Positions 1-8,002 of a stretch of DNA of 64,000 nt are shown here, piece after piece; position 1 is the stretch's first letter; the number at the start of each line of letters is the position of its first letter. Source of the DNA: Halorientalis regularis (GTDB lineage Archaea > Halobacteriota > Halobacteria > Halobacteriales > Haloarculaceae); the NCBI RefSeq assembly GCF_023698535.1, contig NZ_JALJCL010000013.1, positions 1-64,000 of the forward strand. The letters run 5' to 3'. Under the pieces are notes generated by a model. That model was not told the DNA's origin and ran no database searches. It saw nothing but the letters and a program-made list of their open reading frames with translations. Position numbers and translations under genes: made by a program.

Positions 1-28
1 CTTTGAGAAATCGGGACGATTTCGCTAG

Positions 29-74
29 TGAAGCGGGAGATTTGGGTCATAGACAACTGAAGTCTCCCGCTTCA
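29..74. repeat. 12-bp inverted repeat (hairpin)
   Basis: A perfect 12-base arm at 29-40 (tgaagcgggaga) is mirrored at 63-74 (tctcccgcttca) around a 22-base spacer. It lies 3' of the membrane-protein gene that ends at 109, so it may terminate a transcript, or it may be the hairpin end of an IS200/IS605-like element lying left of the window. Nothing inside the window decides between the two. Confidence 0.55.
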
Positions 75-108
75 ACTCCTTCGATTTAGCGACCTATCCC
101 GACGCCGT

Positions 109-609
109 CTAGTGATTCAACACAGCCCTCTCATAACAGAGAACATCTGTTACTATAATCCGAGCTGATACAAGGAATGAGAAAATCAATCCAACGATAG
201 TAATTATTACAGCCCCGAAGACAATACCGAAGACATTCCCCATCAGGAGCGCAGTTATGGTCCCCACGAAACTGAACGCGAACTCTCCGTTCCGTAGTTT
301 TTCTTCTATTTCGTCTTTTGCATCATCCATCTCATGCAAGAGGCTCCATCTGTCAGTGCCAGGATCTTTGATTCCACTTTCTAAAATGTGCAGAACATCA
401 TCCCGGAAACTTCTCATCTCATCAGGTGAGCTGATGCGGAATATGACAAGACGAATCGCGCTATCGAAACTAACAATCTCACCAACTTTCCGAGGTAAAT
501 CCATCACATATAGAAAAATGGAAATGACGGCTAACAGAGGTAGTAACACTACTACGACTGCGGTCATGATGACAGCAGTAGAAACAACCGACCTCAATCG
601 GCTGAACAT
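109..609 (-). CDS. hypothetical membrane protein of an integrated element
   Basis: A 166-residue protein with no family I recognise. It has one strongly hydrophobic helix near residues 12-37 and a second hydrophobic block at about 111-153 that can hold one or two helices. Between them is a charged, mostly helical soluble segment of about 70 residues. Base composition is clearly AT-richer than the core chromosome, which fits acquired DNA. It lies just downstream of the integrase gene on the same strand (21-base gap) and is likely co-transferred cargo. Function unknown. Confidence 0.7.
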   Translation of the reverse strand: MFSRLRSVVSTAVIMTAVVVVLLPLLAVISIFLYVMDLPRKVGEIVSFDSAIRLVIFRISSPDEMRSFRDDVLHILESGIKDPGTDRWSLLHEMDDAKDEIEEKLRNGEFAFSFVGTITALLMGNVFGIVFGAVIITIVGLIFSFLVSARIIVTDVLCYERAVLNH

Positions 610-630
610 ATCTAAGCCACCGCACCCCTT

Positions 631-1635
631 TCAAATATCTCTTAGGTGACTTCTCCTCCTCTCGGCCTTCTCGTCGTGTGTTCCTTTGTCATAGTGTTTT
701 GATAAGACCCGACCACTCATATTCACCCTCTCACCAGTCACGTCCTTCGGTTGGCCTGCGTTCCGAGCCGCAGTGACGTACCCGCGACGAAGTGCGTGCG
801 GACTCACTGACCCTGGACACTGAGATGCACCGTTCCAAGTTGCCGCCTCGCACGTCTCGGGTTCTTCATCGAATGGGCAGGCGTTCTCGTAATGACACGG
901 ACGAGTCGCCGTATAGACCATCCGTTGAATCGTCGTCCGCGCTCGGCGTCCGTGATCGGTAGCTATCAACGGTTCTCTGCCGTACCCGTCAGCGACGGCG
1001 GGCCGGGCGTTCTCGATGTAATCCGCAACCACTCTCCCGTCGTCCTTCTCTATGAGTACATCACGCTCGCCCTTAGCCTTCTTTTTGAGTGGTGTCCCAG
1101 TCTCAGGCCGGTGGCGGATTTCAAGCGCGGGACGAACTTCATCGAAGTCGCTGACATCGAGCGCTCGCAGACCGCTGAGTCTCATTCCGGTCTTCCAGAG
1201 GATGAGGAAAATGACGTGCCGGTCGCTGGCGTACTCGAACTTCCCGAGATGTTCGAGTATTTTCTTCGACTCTTCGCGGGTCAGCAAGTCGTCACAGATT
1301 TCGTCCGACTCGTCGGTTTTCGGGATGCGGACCAACTCAGAGAGGCCCCTGGGAACTGCTTGAATCGTTTCGCAGAACTCGATGAATCCACGCACTGTCA
1401 CCATGTCGTTCCTGGCAGTGATCGTGGCGACATCGCTTAGACGAGATTCTCTGAACTGCTGAAGATGATCGGAGTCGAGATCCCGGAGGTCTGCGATGTT
1501 CCTGTCGTCCAACCACTCACAGAACTGTGCCAGGGTTGTGTCGTAATTGTAGAGAGTCTTCCGTGTGACGCTGTGCTTCTTGTCTTTCAGGTAGCGATTC
1601 TTCGCGTCCTCGGGTGGTGTTTGTTTCAGTGGCAT
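631..1635 (-). CDS. tyrosine recombinase / phage-type integrase
   Basis: A site-specific recombinase of 334 residues, expected to integrate or excise the element to its left. The N-terminal SAM-like core-binding domain spans about residues 10-105. The catalytic domain shows the box I arginine in TGMRLSGL (R152), the box II HALRR signature (H280, R283) and the nucleophilic tyrosine in KHYDK (Y315). Four cysteines (about 247, 253, 262, 273) lie between the boxes, an insert seen in many haloarchaeal XerC/D-like integrases and probably zinc-binding. It starts at ATG 1633-1635, about 30 bases from a structured RNA-like segment and the sulfatase remnant, the typical place for an attachment site. 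Confidence 0.93.
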   Translation of the reverse strand: MPLKQTPPEDAKNRYLKDKKHSVTRKTLYNYDTTLAQFCEWLDDRNIADLRDLDSDHLQQFRESRLSDVATITARNDMVTVRGFIEFCETIQAVPRGLSELVRIPKTDESDEICDDLLTREESKKILEHLGKFEYASDRHVIFLILWKTGMRLSGLRALDVSDFDEVRPALEIRHRPETGTPLKKKAKGERDVLIEKDDGRVVADYIENARPAVADGYGREPLIATDHGRRARTTIQRMVYTATRPCHYENACPFDEEPETCEAATWNGASQCPGSVSPHALRRGYVTAARNAGQPKDVTGERVNMSGRVLSKHYDKGTHDEKAERRRSHLRDI

Positions 1636-1664
1636 CGTTCTATCACGGCTACCCCGAGGAGAGC

Positions 1665-1842
1665 GCCGGTGAGTACAGACGGTGGCTACGCCAGTCCTTC
1701 GTGGCGGGGAATAGGCTCCTGCGTTGCGGCACGCGAGGGCGGGCGATGCGGTGCTGAAATCGCCCGACGGAGCGCGGGGGTTCCAAATCCCTCCACCGGC
1801 TCTTTTGGGTCGAACTCTCGTGAGGACGAGAGCGCCACGTGT
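1665..1842 (+). other. structured RNA-like segment, candidate attachment region
   Basis: No convincing protein gene occupies this stretch. GCCGGTG at 1665-1671 pairs perfectly with CACCGGC at 1794-1800, closing a multibranched fold. Inside lies GGGCGAT (1741-1747) with ATCGCCC (1759-1765), and a T-arm-like GGGGGTTCCAAATCCC precedes the closing strand. A further hairpin, CTCTCGT (1815-1821) with ACGAGAG (1826-1832), follows. It lies directly before an integrase gene. I read it as a degenerate tRNA-like or unknown ncRNA used as attB/attL, but it does not fold as an ordinary tRNA. Confidence 0.35.
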
Positions 1843-1860
1843 AGGATTCGAACCATCGTC

Positions 1861-2031
1861 TCACGCATACCCCTGGTTTTTCAGTCGCTGGCGGATGGAT
1901 TCGGGGACTGGTTCGTCTTCGACGGACCGGATGTCCAGATCGGCACGGAGGTCGTGGAGTCGTACCTTGGGGTCGCCGACGAACTCGTCGTACTGGAGCG
2001 TATCGAGGACGACGACGGCGACGTTGTCCAT
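1861..2031 (-). pseudogene. sulfatase remnant with large internal deletion
   Basis: A 56-residue reading frame that looks like the two ends of a sulfatase (alkaline-phosphatase superfamily) joined together. It begins MDNVAVVVLDTLQYD, the first strand with the metal-binding aspartate of haloarchaeal sulfatases. After a few residues it ends in PVPESIRQRLKNQGYA, the usual C-terminal helix of that family (I-x-x-R-L-x-x-L/Q-G-Y). Full-length members have about 400-480 residues, so almost the whole catalytic domain is missing. It lies beside the integrase region, so the deletion may have accompanied integration. A functional small protein cannot be excluded. Confidence 0.6.
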
Positions 2032-2181
2032 GGCCTCGGACGTGGGTGGCGGCGTCTGGTTAGGCGTCCCCTTCCGGATACCGTGTGTCGGGGAGTAGTC
2101 GATCCATACTGGGGCGGGGCGACGACGTTGGGCGCCGAAACGCCCTCAACCCTTAACAGTACACTCGCCGAAGGGGCTGTC

Positions 2182-3639
2182 ATGAGTGACGCCGATGTCG
2201 ATCGGGTTCGGGTGCTGCACGTCGACGACGATCCCGAAATCGTCGATCTGGCCGCGACCTTTCTCCGCCGTGAGGACGACCGTCTCGACGTGACATCCGC
2301 GGAGACCGCCGCCGAGGCACTCGACAGCGTCCGTGCGGGTGACGTTCACTGTCTCGTCAGCGACTATCACCTCCCCGATATGGACTGTGCCGAGTTCGTG
2401 ACGGCCGTCCACGACATCGACCCGGAGCTCCCGTGTATCCTCTTTACCGGCCGCGACCGCGCACGGATCGACGCCGACATCGAATCCGCCATCTCCGGCT
2501 ACCTGCAGAAGGGGTCGGGAACGGAGCGATACGCGACGCTGGCCTCGGAGATCCTCGCGGCCGTCGACCAGGGGAGTCGGGTCGACACCGACGGGGGGTC
2601 GGAACCCTCGGCACGACCCGAACTGGCCGACCTCGATCTGGGCGGGCAGGGGGCCGTCCTCGCGAACGCGCTCGACACCGTCCAGGACGGATTCTTCGTG
2701 TTAGACCGTGACCGAACCGTCGTCTACTGGAACGAGTCGATTCCCGGTGTGACCGGGTACGACGACGCCGACCTCGACGGGATGGATCCGACTGCCTTCT
2801 TCGCACCCGGAGACCGAGACCGAATCACCGACGCCATCGACGAGGCCTTCGAGACCGGGCGGGCGACGGTCGAGGCCGCCGTGCAGCGCCGCGACGGTGG
2901 CGAGGTGCCCGTCGAGTTCCGGAGCGCACGGCTGACCGACGACGCCGGTGCGACCGTCGGCGTCGCCGGTGTCGCCCGTGACATCTCCGACCGGATCGCG
3001 TACGAACGCGAACTCGAACGACAGAACGAGCGACTCGAAGAGCTGATCGGCGCGGTCTCACACGACCTTCGGAACCCGCTGAACGTCATCGCCGGCCGCC
3101 TCCAGCTGGCTCGCGAGATGGACGACGGGGAAGAACACTTCGAAGCGGTCGAGCGCTCGACCAACCGGATGGAGACGCTGATCGACGACCTCGTCATCCT
3201 CGCCCGGAAGGGCAAGCCGGTCGACGAGACCGAATCGCTGGCGCTGGCATCGCTGGTCGAGACCGTGTGGAGTGACTGCGGAACCGACGCGGCGTCGATC
3301 CACGTCGACACCGACCGGCGGCTCCTGGCGGACCGCGACCGGCTCCGCCGGCTCCTCGAACAGGTGCTGGACAATGCGGTGACACACGCCGGGCCGGACG
3401 TGACCGTGACCGTCGCCGACGTGGCCGACGGCTTCTACATCGCCGACGACGGGCCGGGCATTCCCGAGGACGACCGCGACCGCCTGCTCGAATACGGGGA
3501 GACGACCGATCACGAGGCCTCGGGGCTCGGGCTCGCGCTGGCTCGGCGGGTCGCCGAGGCCCACGGCTGGTCGCTCCGTATCGCGGACAGCACCGACGAC
3601 GGGACGCGCGTCGAAATCACCGGCATGGGCGGCGGGTGA
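2182..3639 (+). CDS. hybrid response regulator-PAS-histidine kinase
   Basis: A soluble signalling protein of 485 residues. An N-terminal receiver domain (about 7-130) has acidic residues D15/D16, the phospho-acceptor D61, T89 and K110. A PAS domain covers about 158-272. The HisKA dimerisation helix carries the phosphorylated histidine in AVSHDLRNPLN (H294). The HATPase domain follows, with N398 in the N box, DDGPGIPEDD as G1 and GLGLALARR as G2. The frame stays open upstream, but the methionine at 2182 starts the receiver fold and lies about 25 bases after a CCTTAAC TATA-like box, suggesting a leaderless transcript. No sensor or membrane helix is present, so the signal comes through PAS or a partner kinase. 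Confidence 0.9.
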   Translation: MSDADVDRVRVLHVDDDPEIVDLAATFLRREDDRLDVTSAETAAEALDSVRAGDVHCLVSDYHLPDMDCAEFVTAVHDIDPELPCILFTGRDRARIDADIESAISGYLQKGSGTERYATLASEILAAVDQGSRVDTDGGSEPSARPELADLDLGGQGAVLANALDTVQDGFFVLDRDRTVVYWNESIPGVTGYDDADLDGMDPTAFFAPGDRDRITDAIDEAFETGRATVEAAVQRRDGGEVPVEFRSARLTDDAGATVGVAGVARDISDRIAYERELERQNERLEELIGAVSHDLRNPLNVIAGRLQLAREMDDGEEHFEAVERSTNRMETLIDDLVILARKGKPVDETESLALASLVETVWSDCGTDAASIHVDTDRRLLADRDRLRRLLEQVLDNAVTHAGPDVTVTVADVADGFYIADDGPGIPEDDRDRLLEYGETTDHEASGLGLALARRVAEAHGWSLRIADSTDDGTRVEITGMGGG

Positions 3640-3640
3640 G

Positions 3641-4834
3641 TCACTCCCGTTCGGTCACGTTGCGGAGGACGCCGACCGTCCCCTGGAACTGGTCGTCGTC
3701 GTCGGTGATGACGGCGATGCTGGCCTCGTAACACCGTACCTCGTCGTCGACTGTCTGGGTCGCAAACTCGAGGATACCCCAGCGGCGGTCCCTGTCCGCG
3801 AGCAGATCGGCGACCAGTTCTCGGCCCCGTTCCAGGTCTTCTTCACGCATGAATCGGGAGATGTGGGTCCCTTCGACGAACTCCCGGTCGTAGCCGCTGT
3901 GTTCGAGGAAGGCCTGATTGACCCACGTGAGCCGCTCGTCGGGATCGAGCAGATACACCGGGTCCCCGACGTTCTCGACGACGCGCTGGTAGCCCTCCAG
4001 ATCCTGTTCGCGACGCTTGCGCTCGTCGATGGCCCGCGTCGTCACGACGAACCCGTTGACCAGCGGATCGTCGAGCAGATTCCGCCCGCGAGCTTCGAGC
4101 CAGCGCCAGTCGCCGTCGGCGTCTTCGATGCGGAATTCGGCGCTCGGTGAGCGTTTCGTGTCGATGACGCCGTCGTAGAAATCCTCGCGCAGGCGTCGCC
4201 AGTCGTCGGGGTGAATCCGGTCGTACGGGACGGTGCCTTTCAGGTCCTCGACCGGGTGGCCGAGGATTTCCGTGACCGTCTCGTTCTGGTAGGTGATCGC
4301 CGCGCCCGGGCGGACCACGCTGATCATATCCGGGTTGGCCTCCAGCAGGCGCTGGGCCTGCGCGCCGCGGCGCTTCTCGTCCATCTCGTCTCGATACTCC
4401 GTACAGAGCGCGACGACGTGTTCGGCGAGCGTCCCGGTCGGATCTTCCCCGTCGGTCGTCACGTAGTCGTCGACGCCCGCGGAGATGGCATCGCTGGCGA
4501 GTCCCTCGTCGCCGTCGGCGGCGAAGAGGACGATAGGCAGAGCGTCCTGATTTGCACGCACTGCCTCCACGAACGCGACCGGGTCGTACGCCGCGTCGTC
4601 CGTGCAGACGAGGCAGTCGAACGGGTCCTCCGTGTCGGCGAGCGGACTCCGCATCTGCGGGTCGATCCGCTGTTGTGCCTCGGCGATCCGTTCGATTCCG
4701 TCCTCGAACGTTTCCTCCACGACCAACCCCACCTCCGAGTCGACGCGCTCGAACCCCGCTCCGATCCAGTCCGCCACCTCCTCGTCACCGCCGACGTAAC
4801 ACACTCTGAGCGGACCCCGGCCGACCTGTACCAT
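3641..4834 (-). CDS. pseudo-receiver plus two PAS domains, no kinase domain
   Basis: A 397-residue sensory protein. Residues about 8-140 have a receiver-like fold with the strand FDCLVCTDD at the phospho-acceptor position and SAGVDDYVTTD at the C-terminal end, where the invariant lysine is not obvious. Two PAS domains follow (about 160-275, ending VTTRAIDERKRRE, and 280-397, ending VGVLRNVTERE). The protein stops after the second PAS, with no HisKA or ATPase domain, so it cannot be a kinase by itself and probably passes a signal by protein contact. It converges on the preceding hybrid kinase gene with a single base between the stops, so the two may form one circuit. Confidence 0.85.
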   Translation of the reverse strand: MVQVGRGPLRVCYVGGDEEVADWIGAGFERVDSEVGLVVEETFEDGIERIAEAQQRIDPQMRSPLADTEDPFDCLVCTDDAAYDPVAFVEAVRANQDALPIVLFAADGDEGLASDAISAGVDDYVTTDGEDPTGTLAEHVVALCTEYRDEMDEKRRGAQAQRLLEANPDMISVVRPGAAITYQNETVTEILGHPVEDLKGTVPYDRIHPDDWRRLREDFYDGVIDTKRSPSAEFRIEDADGDWRWLEARGRNLLDDPLVNGFVVTTRAIDERKRREQDLEGYQRVVENVGDPVYLLDPDERLTWVNQAFLEHSGYDREFVEGTHISRFMREEDLERGRELVADLLADRDRRWGILEFATQTVDDEVRCYEASIAVITDDDDQFQGTVGVLRNVTERE

Positions 4835-5059
4835 TGATCATCAACTGCGCACGTTTCGTGATAAGTGTTGGCAACACATCGAATCCCGCTCGCTGTTTAA
4901 ACCGGTTACACTTCTCTTCCCGTTTCATTCCACGGTGATAAGGGTGTGTATTATAGCGCCCATCTCACTGTATCGTGTATAGACGATCATGAGACTCGTA
5001 CGCTGCGCCGCCTGATCCGCCCCGAGTACGGCCGTTCGACCGCCACACACCGACGACAC

Positions 5060-5272
5060 ATGCCACACGACACGACAGACGCAAGTACCGATTTCGCACC
5101 GCTCGTTCCGACGATGCCCCGGTCCGCTACCTGGACCGACGGCGGTGCTGCCGAGACCGAACTGCGAGACCGTAACCGCCGAGCAAGCGGTCGGGCAGAT
5201 GCCACGGCGGCCGCGGCGGCGGACGCGTCGCTGGTGCCGGATCTACGCTCAGAAGAATCGGGGCCGATTTAA
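5060..5272 (+). CDS. possible small hypothetical protein
   Basis: A 70-residue frame, alanine- and charge-rich at its C-terminal end, with no recognisable domain. A TATA-like run (tattata) at about 4948 could drive it. It ends in the shared palindrome atttaaat that also carries the stop of the cox subunit III gene on the other strand. In DNA of this GC content such frames often arise by chance, so this is a weak call. The rest of 4835-5059 shows only AT-rich promoter-like sequence. Confidence 0.25.
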   Translation: MPHDTTDASTDFAPLVPTMPRSATWTDGGAAETELRDRNRRASGRADATAAAAADASLVPDLRSEESGPI

Positions 5273-6138
5273 ATGCCGAACTCCGCGCCGACGTAGAGGA
5301 CGACGACGAGGAAGATCCACACCACGTCGACGAAGTGCCAGTACATCGAGACTGTACTGACGGAGGTGTGCCGTTCGGCCGAGTACTGGCCCAGCAGGCC
5401 GCGGATGAACACGATGGACAGCAAAATCGCGCCAAGCGTCACGTGCAGTCCGTGCAGGCCCGTCAGGCCGAAGAAGGCGCTGCCGAAGACCGCGCCCTGG
5501 AAAGTCAGGCCCTTGTGGACGATGAACTCGTAGTACTCGTACACCTGCCCGCCGATGAAGACGACCCCGAGCAACAGGGTGGTCCCCAGCAGCCCGAGGA
5601 ACTGCTTGCGGTTGTTCTTCAGGAGGCCGGTGTGTGCGAAGTGCAGGGTGAAACTGCTGACCACCAGGATCAGCGTGTTCACGATCACCAGCGTCCCGAA
5701 CAGTTCCGGGAGGTTACCCGGGGGCCACGTGCCCGCCCGGATGAAGAAGTAGTAGACGAACCCGGCTCCGAAGGTGGCGATCTCCGTCCCGAGGAACAGT
5801 ATCATCGCCAGCCGCAGCGTCGAGTCGTCGTGCTCTCCCGTGCCGTGCTCCCAGAAGTTGACCACGAAGGCGTGATAGAGCCAGCCGTACAGGCCACCGA
5901 GGAACAGCACCGCGCTCGCGATGAAGGCCCCGGGTCCGACCATCGGGCCGACGATGGCGCTGTCACCGCGGCCCAGCACGTACAGCGCTGCGCCGATGTA
6001 GAAGCCACTGGCGCCGATGGCCGTGATGAACGGCCACCAGCTGGCTTCACCGAACCCGCGCGGCCAGTCCTCGACCGCGGGCAGGTGGTGACCGCCGTGG
6101 CCACCGTGGTCGTCCGAAGTATCGTCTGCGACGCCCAT
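5269..6138 (-). CDS. coxC: cytochrome c oxidase subunit III
   Basis: A 289-residue polytopic membrane protein with about seven transmembrane helices and the subunit III signatures FYIGAALYV, FLGTEIATFGAGFVYYFF, SFTLHFAH and GLHGLHVTLGA, ending with the HFVDVVWIFLV helix. It would be the third core subunit of a haem-copper terminal oxidase that reduces oxygen at the cell membrane. The frame is open for 30 more codons upstream, but the start at 6138 (MGVADDTSDDHGG) gives the usual histidine/aspartate-rich soluble N terminus. No subunit I or II gene is next to it, so this subunit is encoded alone. Confidence 0.92.
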   Translation of the reverse strand: MGVADDTSDDHGGHGGHHLPAVEDWPRGFGEASWWPFITAIGASGFYIGAALYVLGRGDSAIVGPMVGPGAFIASAVLFLGGLYGWLYHAFVVNFWEHGTGEHDDSTLRLAMILFLGTEIATFGAGFVYYFFIRAGTWPPGNLPELFGTLVIVNTLILVVSSFTLHFAHTGLLKNNRKQFLGLLGTTLLLGVVFIGGQVYEYYEFIVHKGLTFQGAVFGSAFFGLTGLHGLHVTLGAILLSIVFIRGLLGQYSAERHTSVSTVSMYWHFVDVVWIFLVVVLYVGAEFGI

Positions 6139-6287
6139 GTGTGTACGAGAGTTACGAGTCGACCGGTAAAAACCTGCCCAAGTCGTCGCCGCTGGACCCC
6201 ACTTCCGCCCGTTGCCGGCCACCCCCACGGCGACCTGCCCGTCCCATTCCGGAAGCTACTCCACCGGTCCATCCCAAGCGTCGACAG

Positions 6288-7685
6288 ATGGTGGGTTCGT
6301 CACTCCGTCGCCACTGTTGCCGCCTCCTCGTTCCGGTGCTCGCCGGCACCCTGTTCGTCGGGACCGCCGCGGCCCACGGCGGCAGTCTCGGTGCGGGTAG
6401 CCGGGAGTCCATCCGGATTCCGACCTGGCTGTTCCTGCTCACCGGCGGCGGCGCTATTGGGGCCTCGTTCCTGCTCTCTTCGTTCGTCACCGACCGACTA
6501 TTCATCCGGGAGTTCCACGGGTGGGGCCGCGATGCCGTCGTTCCCGCACGCCGCCTCCTCGTCGCACTCGGCCACCTTGCCGGCCTCGCCGGCCTCGCGG
6601 CCGTCGTCGTGGTCGGCTTTCTCGGTCCAGACGCCGCACTGGCCAATCTCGGCCTGTTGCTCGTCTGGGTCGGCTGGTGGGCCGGGTTCACCATGACGAC
6701 CTACCTCGTCGGGAACTCCTGGCCGATCCTCAACCCCTTCCGAACGATTACGAGCGCCCTCCCGACGCTCGACCGCGACTATCCGGACCGCTTCGGGGCC
6801 TGGCCAAGCGCCGTCGGCCTGCTCGCGCTGATCTGGCTCGAAGTCGTCAGTCCGCTGGCCGACGACCCCCGACTGCTCGCGACGACGGTCCTCGGCTACG
6901 GGGCCGTGACGCTCGCTGGCGCGGCCGTCTTCGGCCCCACCCAGTGGTTCGCCGACGCCGATCCCGTCGCCCGCGTCTTCCGGTACTACGGGCGGGTCGC
7001 GCCACTGACCCGGGACGACGACACGGGTCGCCTCCGGCTCCGGCTGCCCGGAAGCGCGCTCACGGACGCCCGACTCGTCGACGGCCTCGACGAGGTGGCC
7101 TTCGTGGTGGCCCTGGTGTGGGTCACCACCTACGACGGACTGGTCGCGACACCGCTGTGGCGCGGGTTCGCCACCTGGATCGTCGGCGTCGGCGTCCCGC
7201 CCGCGGTCCTGTACCCCGCCGCGCTGGTCGCCGGGTACCTGGCCTTCTTCGGGGCCTACTGGCTGGCGGCCCGCGGTGCGCGTCGACTGGCCGACTCGTA
7301 CGTCTCGACCCGTGTCCTGGCCCAGCGGTTCGCGCCGCCGCTACTGGCCATCGCCGCCGGCTATCACCTGGCCCACTACCTCGAATACTTCCTCTCGCTT
7401 GCCCCGGCCGCGCTCGCTGTTGCGCCGACACCCCTCTCCGGGCCCGCGACCGGGGAAGTTCCCATCGGGGTGGTCCCGGGCTGGTTCGGCGCGCTCAACC
7501 TCACCTTCGTCCTGCTGGGGCACCTGCTGGCGATCTGGGTCGCCCACGCCGCGGCCTTCGACCGGTTCCCCGGTCGACTCCAGGCCATCCGGAGCCAGTA
7601 CACGTTCACCCTGGTGATGATCTGTTACACCATGACCAGTCTCTGGATCGTCTCACAACCGAGTGTCACACCACCGTTCCTATGA
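6288..7685 (+). CDS. haloarchaeal polytopic membrane protein near coxC
   Basis: A 465-residue integral membrane protein with roughly 10-12 hydrophobic helices. A likely signal or first helix ends in GTAAAHGGSLG. A characteristic GNSWPILNPFRTI stretch follows the fourth helix, and histidines HLAHYLEYFLSL lie in a later helix. I do not know a biochemical function. The start at 6288 places the hydrophobic N terminus first. Its position, divergent from coxC (promoters share about 150 bases) and overlapping the next zinc-finger gene by ATGA, suggests a role in oxidase assembly or respiration. That role is inference from context only. Confidence 0.8.
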   Translation: MVGSSLRRHCCRLLVPVLAGTLFVGTAAAHGGSLGAGSRESIRIPTWLFLLTGGGAIGASFLLSSFVTDRLFIREFHGWGRDAVVPARRLLVALGHLAGLAGLAAVVVVGFLGPDAALANLGLLLVWVGWWAGFTMTTYLVGNSWPILNPFRTITSALPTLDRDYPDRFGAWPSAVGLLALIWLEVVSPLADDPRLLATTVLGYGAVTLAGAAVFGPTQWFADADPVARVFRYYGRVAPLTRDDDTGRLRLRLPGSALTDARLVDGLDEVAFVVALVWVTTYDGLVATPLWRGFATWIVGVGVPPAVLYPAALVAGYLAFFGAYWLAARGARRLADSYVSTRVLAQRFAPPLLAIAAGYHLAHYLEYFLSLAPAALAVAPTPLSGPATGEVPIGVVPGWFGALNLTFVLLGHLLAIWVAHAAAFDRFPGRLQAIRSQYTFTLVMICYTMTSLWIVSQPSVTPPFL

Positions 7686-8002
7686 CCGACACGACCCAGT
7701 CGACCGACCGATCAGGCACTGCCACCGGGGACGGACCGGAGATCCCCGACGAGTACGACCTCCCGCCCGACGCGGACCCGTCGGTCTGTGCCCACTGTGG
7801 CGCACCGTTCGCCGACGAGGAGCTGCTGGTGCTCCACCGCGGGATCGACCACGCCGATGCCCTCGACGACTCCGAGCGCGACGCCTTCGAAGACGCGTAC
7901 GAGAGCGAACGAGAGCGGCTGCGGTCGTTCAGGCTGAAAGCGCTCGGTGCACTGGTGTTGCTGTACTTCGGCCTGTTGATCACCTACTCCGTGTTCGCCT
8001 AG
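7682..8002 (+). CDS. small zinc-finger membrane-anchored protein
   Basis: A 106-residue protein. After an acidic disordered N terminus (about 35 residues) comes a C2H2-like finger, CAHCGAPFADEELLVLHRGIDH (two cysteines three apart and two histidines). A charged helical stretch rich in Glu and Arg follows, then one C-terminal transmembrane helix (ALGALVLLYFGLLITYSVF). Its ATG overlaps the stop of the preceding membrane-protein gene by four bases, so the two are translated from one transcript. It probably lies on the cytoplasmic membrane face as an accessory factor. The substrate or partner is unknown. Confidence 0.82.
   Translation: MTDTTQSTDRSGTATGDGPEIPDEYDLPPDADPSVCAHCGAPFADEELLVLHRGIDHADALDDSERDAFEDAYESERERLRSFRLKALGALVLLYFGLLITYSVFA

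Noticed and set aside
1686-1868. Minus-strand frame with VEGFGTPALRRAISAP over the RNA-like region
   Set aside because: The peptide has the look of an antisense read of a structured RNA and lacks haloarchaeal acidic composition.
1840-1870. tRNA gene on the minus strand (T-arm-like ggttcgaatcc)
   Set aside because: The T stem has mismatches, and no acceptor, D or anticodon arm is present on the 5' side.
1465-2181. Upstream extension of the hybrid kinase (239 codons)
   Set aside because: It runs through the integrase start and RNA-like region and has no domain. The receiver fold begins at 2182.
5335-6696. 453-codon plus-strand frame over coxC
   Set aside because: It is antisense to a clear cytochrome oxidase gene, and its Arg/Gln/Pro-rich composition is a high-GC shadow.
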